Shown here one piece after another: positions 55,398-64,000 of a DNA stretch of 64,000 nt. Each line of letters begins with the position of its first letter. Positions within the stretch are counted from its first letter, which is position 1. The DNA lies in NCBI RefSeq assembly GCF_000085865.1, contig NC_013511.1, positions 62,001-126,000 of the forward strand, read 5' to 3'. The position numbers and the translations under genes were made by a program. The notes beneath the pieces are model-generated. The model was not told where the DNA came from, did no database searches, and was given only the letters and a program-made list of their open reading frames with translations. Origin of the DNA: Metamycoplasma hominis ATCC 23114. GTDB lineage: Bacteria; Bacillota_I; Bacilli_A; Mycoplasmatales; Metamycoplasmataceae.

Positions 55398-56828
55398 ATG
55401 TCAAGAACATTAAATAAAAAAGAATCAGAATTAACTATTGAATATACAATTCAAGGTGAACAATGAGAAAATGCTAAAGAAAAAGCAAGAAAAGCATTAA
55501 GAGCCAATGTTCAAATCGATGGTTTTAGAAAAGGCCACGTTCCCGCTTTTGAAGCTGATAAAAGAATAAATCCAATTGAAGTTTATCAAAAAGCATTGGA
55601 TAGTATTTTAGATAATATTTATAAAGAACAAATAATTAGCCAAATAACCAAAGATGACGAAATTGTTGGACATGCAAATTTAAGAATTAAAGATATAAAT
55701 GAAGAAAAAGCAGAAATTTCATTTGTATTTCCACTTTTCCCAGAAGTTAAATTGGGAGATTACAAAAAATTGGGTGTTAAATTAGGATCATGTGAATTAA
55801 CTAAAAAAGATTTAAATGATGCAAAATCACAAATAGCTTCAAACTATGTAGTTATGCTAGATTCTAAAGAACCAATTAAAGAAAAAGATCAAGTAAACTT
55901 TAATTTCAAAGGCTTTATTGACGGAAAACCATTTGATGGCGGAGAAGCTGAAAACTTTGATTTAGTAATTGGATCTAAACAATTTATTCCAGGCTTTGAA
56001 GACAAAATGATTGGCCTAAAAGCAGGAGAAGAAAAAGATTTAGATTTAGTATTTCCAGAAGATTATCATGCTAAGAATTTAGCAGGAAAATCTGTTGTTT
56101 TCCATGTAAAAATAAATTTTGTTAAAACTCCAAATTATCCAACAATCGATGATAATTTTGTAAAGGAAATTAATTTGCCAAATGTTAAAAACGTTGCTGA
56201 ATTTGAAGAATATGTAAAATTTATTGCTTTAAAGAACAAATTAGCAAATGTTAAAAATGAATTTATTAATGAAGCAGTTAAAAAATTATCAGAACAATCA
56301 GAAGTTTCTTTATCAGAATCATTAGTTGAAGAAGAGGCAGATAAATACTATCAAAATTTCCTTAACAATTTAAAACAACAACAAATTACTGAAAAAGATT
56401 ATTACGAATTTTCAAAGAGCACAAAAGAAGAATCATTAAATGTATTTAAAAAACAAGCCCAAATAAACTTAAAACAAATGTTTGTATTAGGTGCTATTGC
56501 CAAAGCTGAATCTTTAAAAGTAACATTAGAAGATTATGAAAAAGAAGTTGAAAAATTGGCAAAAACATACGGCTTAGCTCCTGAACATGTAAAACAAATT
56601 TTGAAATTTGAAAATGTTGAAAATAATTTAATTAATGAAAGAATTAGCGAAATTTTACTAAAAGAAAATGACACAAAAGCATTTGAAAACTTTGACAAAC
56701 TATTAAAAGAAGTCGAAGAATATGAAGCTAAACAAACTCAAGCTATTGTAGATGAAGCTAAACGTAAAAGAGAAGAAGCAGAAAAAATAGCTAAAGAATC
56801 AAAAGAAAACATTGACGAACAAAAATAA
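55398..56828 (+). CDS. tig: Trigger factor
   Basis: Ribosome-bound folding chaperone and peptidyl-prolyl isomerase. 476 codons. The ribosome-docking signature is GFRKGHVP (about 37-44). An FKBP-type domain (about 150-240) carries FNFKGFIDGKPFDGG and IPGFEDKMIGLKAGE. A long helical C-terminal arm domain ends in a Lys/Glu-rich tail. TGA is Trp once near the start. AAAGGAG precedes the ATG. Confidence 0.96.
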
Positions 56829-56837
56829 TATAATTTA

Positions 56838-56866
56838 AAAAGTGCCATAAAAATTGGCATTTTTTA
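56838..56866 (+). terminator. tig terminator
   Basis: AGTGCCA pairs with TGGCATT (one G.T pair) across a 7-base loop, followed by a T run. Confidence 0.8.
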
Positions 56867-56919
56867 TTTATTATTTTTAACAATCATTAAAAATAAAATA
56901 ATATTGTAAAATATTAACT

Positions 56920-59514
56920 ATGAAAATATTTGAATTTAAATCAACTGAAATGAGAATTGCAGAGGCAACCCTTAAGAGGATAAATGCTTTAGAACCAGAA
57001 ATATCAAAATTAAGCAACGAGGAATTGCAACAAAAAACTATAGAGTTTAAGTCGCGTTTAAAAGCAGGAGAAACGCCAGAACAAATTAGACCTGAAACGT
57101 TTGCTGTTTGTAGAGAAGCAACAAAACGTATTTTAGGCAAAAGACCATTTGATGTTCAAATGATAGGCGGAATAATTTTAGATTTAGGTTCTGTAGCAGA
57201 AATGAAAACCGGTGAAGGTAAAACTATTACTTCTATAGCACCAATTTATTTAAACGCAATTACTGGTCAATCTGTTATTGTTTCAACAGTTAATGAATAT
57301 CTAGCAGAACGTGATGCTCAAGAAATGGGGCAAGTTTTTAACTTTTTAGGTTTAAGTGTTGGAATAAACAAATCTCAAATGTCAAGTGAGTTGAAAAGAG
57401 AAGCATATGCTTGCGATATTGTTTATTCTGTTCATTCTGAATTGGGTTTTGATTATTTACGCGACAATATGGCAATGAGTAAAGAAGAAAAAGTTCAACG
57501 CGGGCTTGATTTTATTTTACTAGATGAGGTAGATTCAATATTGATTGATGAAGCAAAAACTCCTTTAATTATTTCAGGCGGTGATAATGACGAAAGCAAT
57601 TTGTATACAATTGCAGATTTGTTTGTAAGAACATTAAGTCAAGATGATTATTTTATTGATGAAGAAACAAAATCTGTTTATCTAACAGATAAAGGAATTG
57701 AAAAAGCTAATAAATATTTCAATTTTAAAAATCTTTATGATATAGAAAATTCTGAACTTGTTCATAGAATTCAAAATGCTTTAAGAGCACATAAAGTAAT
57801 GAAATTAGATGTTGAATATATTGTTAGAAACGACAAAATTGAATTAGTTGATTCCTTCACAGGTAGAATAATGGAAGGAAGAGCTTATTCAGAAGGATTG
57901 CAACAAGCAATTCAAGCAAAAGAACGCGTTGAAATTGAATCAGAAACCAAAACATTAGCAACAATTACTTATCAAAATTTTTTCCGTCTATTTAAAAAAA
58001 TAAGTGGTATGACAGGAACAGCAAAAACAGAAGAAAAAGAATTTATTGATATTTATAATATGAGGGTCAATGTTGTTCCAACAAATAAACCAATAGCTAG
58101 ATTTGATGATAAAGATGAAATCTATGTTGATATGCACAGCAAATGAAAGGCAGTTACTGCAGAGGTTAAACGTGTTTATAAAAAGAAACAACCAATATTA
58201 ATAGGAACTGCTCAAGTTGAAGATTCTGAAATATTGCATGAATATTTGCTATCTGAAGGCATACCTCATACAGTTTTAAATGCAAAGCAAGATGCTTCAG
58301 AAGCAGAAATTATTTCTAAAGCAGGACAAGTAGGAGCAGTTACAATTGCCACAAACATGGCCGGACGTGGAACAGATATCAAACCTTCAAAAGAAGCACT
58401 AGAATTAGGTGGATTGTATGTTTTAGGTACTGAAAAAGCTGAATCAAGAAGAATTGATAATCAACTAAAAGGACGTTCTGGCCGTCAAGGAGATGTAGGA
58501 TATACAAAATTCTTTTTATCATTAGATGACCAATTAATTTTGCGTTTTTCAGTTCAAGATCACTGAAAAGAAATTTTCAAAGAATATGGCGAAGATCCAA
58601 TTCCTGGTGAAGCAATTAGAAAGGCCTTTTTGAGGGCTCAAAAAAAGATTGAAGGGTTTAACTTTGATAATAGAAAAAGCGTCCTAAATTTTGATGACGT
58701 AATTAGACAACAACGTGATTTAATTTATGAACAACGTGATCTAATTTTAAATAGAGATGATCTTGGAACAATAATTAGAAAAATGATATCAGTTGCAGCA
58801 GAAAAAACAGTAAATAACCCATTCTTTATAAAAAACAATAGTTTGGATTTAATAGAATTTGTAAAGCATCTAAATAACAATTTTATGATTTTAACAAACA
58901 AAGAATTTAGTGTTGAAGAATTAGTTGAATATGATCGTGAAGAATTAATTCAATACTTAATTGAAACCTGAAATAAATGTTATGACCAACTAAGACAAAA
59001 TATCATTGATAAATATGGGATATCTTCATTAATAAATTCTGAAAGAAATATAATATTAAGCGTTTTTGATGCTGCGTGACAAGATCATATTAATATAATG
59101 GACAGATTAAGAAGAAGTACAAATTTAGTTCAATATTCTCAAAAGAACCCATATCAAGTTTACACTCAATTGGGTTCAAAGAAATTCAAAGAATTAACAG
59201 GCAGAATTGCTTTGGAATGCACAATTAATTTAATGAATAATTACGACGCAATACCTTCAACAAATACTGATGTTGATTTATCATGGTTAACAAATGCTTT
59301 TGAAGAAAAAACAGATATGGCTCAAACAACTTCAAAGAACCAGCAAGCTCTTGAATTTATCAATTATTTATTGAAGTCAGAACGTGATCATTTGATTAAA
59401 GAAGGTTTAAACGAACAAGAAGTGGATGATAAACTAAAGGAAGTGGAAAGATCAATATTAAAAGAGTTCCAATTCCAACTTGCTTCTTTGCAAACTAATG
59501 AAGAAAAAAAATAA
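56920..59514 (+). CDS. secA: Preprotein translocase ATPase SecA
   Basis: Motor that pushes preproteins, including the lipoproteins encoded here, through SecYEG. 864 codons. Walker A MKTGEGKT is at 95-102. Next come the preprotein-binding region and [26 protein letters not shown] and [15 protein letters not shown] form the second nucleotide-binding fold, then helical wing and scaffold domains. The C-terminus ends without the CxCxxxxxxxCH/C zinc motif. It seems leaderless: TGTAAAAT ends 7 bases before the ATG with no Shine-Dalgarno. TGA codons are Trp. Confidence 0.97.
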
Positions 59515-59542
59515 CGAGTTGTTTAAAACCCGTTATTTTTTG
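59506..59542. terminator. Bidirectional terminator between secA and the NUDIX gene
   Basis: AAAATAACG (to 59516) pairs with CGTTATTTTTT (59531 on) between convergent genes; both stop codons lie within or next to the hairpin. Confidence 0.85.
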
Positions 59543-59954
59543 TTATATATTCGCAATAAAATTCAACAGCCTTTTTCAATATTTCACAATCACTTTCGTA
59601 TGTTATGCGATATAACAATGCATTTGTTGTATCTTGCCATTCAACTACCTTAATTTCACTATCTTGCTTAATTAAATCAAAAGATGTTGGCTTAGCAATA
59701 AAATAAACAACTTCTTTAGATATTAATTTTCCAATAATATATTTATTGACTTCTCTAAAACCTTTGAGCAATTTTATATCTATGTTAGTTTCTTCTTTTA
59801 CTTCTCTAATCGCGGTTTCCTCTTCTGTTTCGTTTTTTTCAACATGGCCTTTTGGGAACCCTCAATGGCCTGCTGTTTGTTCAACTAATAAAACAAAAAG
59901 ATTATCATTTTCTTCTTTGAAAATAATAGCGCCACACGACTTCTCTTTTTTCAT
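59523..59954 (-). CDS. NUDIX hydrolase (bis(5'-nucleosyl)-tetraphosphatase-like)
   Basis: Removes damaged or signalling nucleotides such as Ap4A. 143 codons from the ATG at 59954. The NUDIX box GHVEKNETEEETAIREVKEE (about 38-57) fits GX5EX7REVXEE. GHWGFPKGH just before it is typical of the asymmetric Ap4A hydrolase subgroup. One TGA (within HWGF) is Trp. An aGGTAAGG signal lies upstream of the ATG. Confidence 0.9.
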
Positions 59955-60040
59955 TAGCGAAATTTCCCTTACCTTTCTTAACTACAATTTATTTATATAA
60001 ATTATATAACAATAAAGAAAATGAGCATCTTGCCAAAAAC

Positions 60041-60544
60041 TTAATTATTCATCTTTTTAAAAATAAAACTGCATAATATTAATGATGAAGCAATTGTAAC
60101 TAAAAATATCGTACTTGAAATTCACATTTCAACTTTAATTACTTTGCCTTGTCAAAGTATACTTTGTAATAAATTATTATTTTTAGTCATTACTGCTTGA
60201 ATGTATGTTTTTCTAATTGAAGGTAAAATTAAACCATTAACAATAAAACAAATTCCACATATCAAAATAAAAATGCTAATTATTAATAGAGTTTTTAATA
60301 TCTTTTTGTTTGCAATTTCTGATTTAAATCTATATACTAAAAAGAAATTCAAAATATAATAAACAACGTAAAAACCGCAAATTATTTGTCCAAAGCAAGA
60401 TATTGCAAGACGGCCATTATTTGAAAGCGATTGTATTGAAAATATCCCGGTAATCAAAAAAGAAATCAAAATCGCTAAAAAGCCAAACGCTGTTGTTATT
60501 AATAATCTTTTTATATTATTTTTTATAATATTGTTAATATCCAT
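60041..60544 (-). CDS. Membrane protein of unknown function
   Basis: 167 codons with two TGA (Trp) near the end. Four hydrophobic helices: about 13-36, 48-70, 83-107 and a last one near 141-160. Between helices 3 and 4 is a loop of about 30 residues that includes SIRKTYIQAVMTKNN. AAGAGG lies about 6 bases before the ATG. No family is recognised and there is no operon partner. It is divergent from dnaX, 83 bases away. Confidence 0.7.
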
Positions 60545-60627
60545 TATGCCTCTTTTGAAATATTATAAATGATAATAATAACCTTATTTTTGAATTTGGT
60601 AAAATTAAATTATTAAAAGGAGAAAAT

Positions 60628-62631
60628 GTGGCACTTACTAATAAATATTTAGCATTGTATAGAAAATATAGACCAAAAATTTTTGATGATATAAAAGGCC
60701 AAGATCACATTGTAATAACATTGAAAAATATTATTTTGAATAATAAATTGAGTCATGCGTATTTATTTTGTGGTCCCCACGGAAATGGAAAAACTTCAAC
60801 TGCTAAAGTTTTTGCAAACACAATTAATTGTTTACATAATCAAAGCGATATATTAAAACCATGTGAAGAATGTATCAAAAATGTCGATAGAAATCTAGAT
60901 ATTATAGAAATAGATGCTGCTTCTAATACCGGCATTGATGACATTAGAGAATTAAAAGAAAAAATAAAACATTTACCAACACAAAGCAAATATAAAATTT
61001 ATATTATTGATGAAGTTCATATGCTTTCAAAAGCAGCCTTTAACGCTTTATTAAAAACAATTGAAGATCCACCTAGTCACATAATTTTTATTCTAGCAAC
61101 AACTGATCCCCAAAAAATACCAGAAACTATTTTAAGTAGGGTTCAAAGATTCAATTTTAAACTTATGACAATTGAAACATTGGTTTCTCAATTGAAGGAT
61201 ATTTTCAATAAAGAAAATATTGAATATGAAGATGATGCAATTAATGTTATTGCTAAATTAGGAAATGGTAGTCTTAGAGATTCATTGAGTATTGCAGACC
61301 ATGTTGCAATATATTGTGCCAATAAAGTTATTAAGAAAGAAGTTGTTGAACAATTATTTGGAATTGTAAATATAGATAATAAAATAGAGTTATTAAATTA
61401 CATGTCAATGCATGATATTAATAAAACATTGAATCTTGCAAGAGAATTATTTAGTCAAGGTATTGATATAAACATCTTGATAAACGATTTAATAAACATT
61501 TTAAAAGAATGAATAATTTTTAATAAGACAAGAGATCAAAGTCTTGTTTCAACTGATTTTAAAATTTTATTGCAAATTAAAATTGATGATGTTAAAGCAC
61601 ACTATTACATTGAAACATTGATAGATCAATTGCATAGTATTGCTATAAGCGATAGTCCAGAAGATTATTTTGAAATTTTGTTATTAAAGTTATGCAACTT
61701 TTTAAGCCCAAAAGAAGAATATAAAAATTCTGCAGTTATGCCAAAAATTAGTAATGAGGAATTTAATAATTTTAATAGTCAAGAAAAGCAGGCCATTAAT
61801 AAAAATAATATTTACAAATCATTGGATTTATCCTCAATAGCAAATGGATTCAATGCAAACAATTCCACAATACAAAATTCAAGTGATAATAATTCAACAG
61901 AAGACTTAGCTAATAATTCAAAAAAGATTGATGACTTATTAGAAAAAACTGCAGAAATATATTCATTAGATCAAACATCAGAGTTTGAAGTTGCTGATAT
62001 TTCTAATCAAATAATAAGCAATAATCAAATTAGCATAGATTCAAATGTTGATAACCAAGAAACAACCGATTTACAAATATCGGAAAATTGAAAAGATTTA
62101 GTAAATGAGGATTTAATTTCAAAAGAAAATTCAGAAAATAAACATGTTCCTTTAGAAACAATAATCGACTGTTTATTAATAAAACAATATTTGAAAAACA
62201 ATATGTTAAATGATGGTCGTAGTAATTTTACAGACATTGATGCTATTAAATATGGTATGTTAAGTCAAAAAATAACAGACAAAAATGAAATTAATATCTT
62301 ATCAGACTTTAAAATTATTTTTTCAACGAATGATTTTATTTTGTTAACGTGTGATATAGATGAAAAAGTCTACGATTTAAATATAAATTCACATAATGAA
62401 AATATTATGGCTGCATTGAATAAAGTTTTTGATAGATATCTTTATGCTTATGCCATTACAAAAGATGAGATATTAGAAGCAAAGAAATATTGAAAGGCAA
62501 ATATAAACGAAATAAGAGCCAAAAAAGTTAAACCTTTGGAAGATTTAAATTTAAAATACAATAAAACAGTTCAAAAAGATGTTGCTTGAGCGCAAGAAAT
62601 TTTTGGAGATAAGTTCAAGTTGAACAAATAA
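60628..62631 (+). CDS. dnaX: DNA polymerase III subunits gamma and tau
   Basis: Clamp-loader ATPase of the replisome. 667 codons from GTG at 60628, chosen because AAGGAG sits 5 bases upstream and the protein then begins LTNKYLALYRKYRP as in the family. Walker A GPHGNGKTS is at 49-57, a zinc module includes NC.......PCEEC, Walker B is IYIIDEVHML, sensor 1 is ATTDPQKIP and the SRC-like arginine finger is ILSRVQRF. The C-terminal half is Asn/Ser-rich and variable (tau-like). TGA is Trp. It heads a dnaX-ebfC-recR-tmk cluster. Confidence 0.95.
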
Positions 62632-62654
62632 AAATTAAATAAGGAGAGAGTAAT

Positions 62655-62954
62655 ATGAGTATGAACATGAATGAAATGCTTAAAAAAGCACGTAGAATTC
62701 AAACTGAAATGGAAAAAGATGAACAAGAAATTCAAAAGAAAGAATTTACTATTGAAAAGCAAGGTATAACCGTTGTTATGAATGGTTTGAGAAAATTAGT
62801 GTCTATAAAATTTAATCCTGCATTAATCGATCCAGATGATCCAGAATTATTAGAAGATTTATTAATGCTTGCAGTTAATGAAGCAATAGAAACAGTTGAT
62901 AAGGCTTTTGATGAAATTAATGCTAAATATTCTGATAGTGGCCTTTCATTCTAA
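62655..62954 (+). CDS. ebfC: YbaB/EbfC family nucleoid-associated protein
   Basis: Small DNA-binding dimer, 99 codons, Met-rich start (MSMNMNEMLKKARRIQTEMEK), then the conserved beta region VVMNGLRKLVSIKFNPALID.DD.E.LED and a terminal helix. AAGGAGAG precedes the ATG. The stop overlaps the recR start by one base. The dnaX-ebfC-recR order is widely conserved. Confidence 0.95.
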   Translation: MSMNMNEMLKKARRIQTEMEKDEQEIQKKEFTIEKQGITVVMNGLRKLVSIKFNPALIDPDDPELLEDLLMLAVNEAIETVDKAFDEINAKYSDSGLSF

Positions 62955-63544
62955 TGAATAATATTGAGATACAAAAACTAGAAGAACTTTTAAAAACAGT
63001 TTTTGATTTTACTAAAAAACAATCTCAAAAATTTATATTCAACATTTTTAAATCATCAAGTGAAGATATAGATCAAATTTGCAATCAAATAAAAGCATTG
63101 AGAAATTCAATAAAGAAGTGTAATATTTGCAATAGATATAACGAAAATACAATTTGCAATATTTGCTTGGACACTAATCGAACAAAACAACTTATGTTAG
63201 TTGGCAATTCGTTAGATATTGATAAATTTGAAAATATTGGTTTGTATAAAGGAAAATATTTTGTATTTGATCAAAATATAAGCTTAAAGAATGAAGATTT
63301 TATAGTTTCAAGTTTATTAGAAAAATTAATAGATATATTAAAAGATAAGAATGAACTAATTCTTTCACTTTCCCCAACTATTGAGGGTCAATTTAATATG
63401 CATTATATTAAAAAATTCTTGAAAAACAAAATAAATTTTACAAATGTTTTTCAATTGTCAACTGGTATTCCTTTGGGCTCATCAGTTGAATATATTGATC
63501 AAGATACATTAAAAGAATCATTATTGAATAAAATCAAAATGTAG
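62954..63544 (+). CDS. recR: Recombination protein RecR
   Basis: Acts with RecO and RecF in loading RecA at gaps. 196 codons. An N-terminal helix-hairpin-helix-like region is followed by a four-cysteine zinc finger CNIC........CNIC (about 56-71) and a Toprim domain beginning LMLVGNS and containing PTIEGQ. Start and ebfC stop overlap (TAATG). Confidence 0.94.
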   Translation: MNNIEIQKLEELLKTVFDFTKKQSQKFIFNIFKSSSEDIDQICNQIKALRNSIKKCNICNRYNENTICNICLDTNRTKQLMLVGNSLDIDKFENIGLYKGKYFVFDQNISLKNEDFIVSSLLEKLIDILKDKNELILSLSPTIEGQFNMHYIKKFLKNKINFTNVFQLSTGIPLGSSVEYIDQDTLKESLLNKIKM

Positions 63545-63558
63545 GAGGAGAAACATTT

Positions 63559-64000
63559 ATGTCAAAGGGAAAATTTGTAGTATTTGAAGGGATGGATGGT
63601 TCAGGAAAAACAACTATTATAAAGAAATTAAAAGAATATTTAGAGTCTAAAAATAGACTAGATGATTTCGTATTTACAAGAGAACCAGGAAGCTCACATT
63701 CAAAAGAAGCAGAAGAAATAAGACAGCTAATTTTAGATAATGATAATTCTTTTAGTGTTATGGTGGATGCCTTATTATTTGCAGCAAGTAGAAGGTTAAA
63801 TCTTGAAAAATGTGTTTGACCAGGATTGAAAAAAAATAAAACAGTTATTTCAGATAGGTATTGAACATCATCATTTGTTTATCAAGGAGTTTTAGGTGGT
63901 TTAGGACTTAAAAAAGTAAAAGATATCAACAATATTGCAACTGAAGAAACAACACCTGATTTAACTATATTCTTTGATATGGAGCCAGAACTATCAGTTG
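63559..64000 (+). CDS. tmk: Thymidylate kinase (3' end outside window)
   Basis: Phosphorylates dTMP to dTDP, downstream of tdk in thymidine salvage. 147 codons visible. P-loop FEGMDGSGKTT (about 9-19), FTREPGS (about 39-45), the LLFAASRR lid region and VISDRYWTSSFVYQG with the DR(Y/F) motif. TGA codons are Trp. GGAGGAG lies upstream of the ATG. Confidence 0.96.

Overview
The window is a stretch of a mollicute chromosome that reads TGA as tryptophan: almost every conserved gene stays in frame only that way. It is very AT-rich. The arginine deiminase (409 residues), a large surface protein with near-identical 471-bp repeats (Lmp type), the arcA/arcB/arcC fermentation genes and the gene neighbourhoods point to Mycoplasma (Metamycoplasma) hominis or a very close relative. 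This assignment rests on recalled family knowledge, not on a search.

Layout. 1-5.6 kb: end of valS, pgk, a membrane protein, a diadenylate cyclase split from its membrane helix by an in-frame TAA, a candidate minus-strand structured RNA, and tuf. 5.6-12.5 kb: lmp1, with 4.6 tandem 471-bp repeats and a 12-C tract upstream, and lmp2, frameshifted at a G tract in its N-terminal membrane segment. 12.5-21.3 kb: tdk, ychF, a three-gene operon (PHP phosphoesterase, SMC/ABC-like ATPase, small acidic protein), then argS, cysS and rlmB. 21.3-28.7 kb: arcC and arcB, mscL, tRNA-Ser, a nuclease lipoprotein, fba, rpoE, arcA and dut. 28.7-43.5 kb: tRNA-Leu, a membrane protein, and an operon matching M. genitalium MG185-MG189 (large lipoprotein, nuclease lipoprotein, ABC ATPase with a long insertion, two permeases). 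A degenerate phosphohexomutase-like gene and two tandem lipoprotein paralogues on the other strand follow. 43.7-51.7 kb: rpsD with a folded leader, two hypothetical genes, the SRP RNA, rnc and a gamma-glutamylcyclotransferase-like gene (each with an in-frame TAA), uvrC, three tRNAs and an azoreductase-like flavoprotein. 51.7-64 kb: rplK-rplA, eno, a DUF3196-like gene, tig, secA, a NUDIX hydrolase, a membrane protein, dnaX-ebfC-recR and the start of tmk.

How the genes work together. ATP can come from the arginine deiminase pathway (arcA, arcB, arcC; no antiporter gene in the window) and from lower glycolysis (fba, pgk, eno). Nucleotide needs are served by surface nucleases, a putative polynucleotide transporter, tdk, tmk and dut. 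The surface is built from Lmp proteins and three related lipoproteins, some with features of phase or size variation.

The most unusual items are the PHP/ATPase/small-protein operon (a possible defence module), three otherwise intact genes interrupted by single in-frame TAA codons, the homopolymer tracts at lmp1 and lmp2, and several folded intergenic transcripts, above all the minus-strand RNA candidate at about 3.83-4.02 kb.
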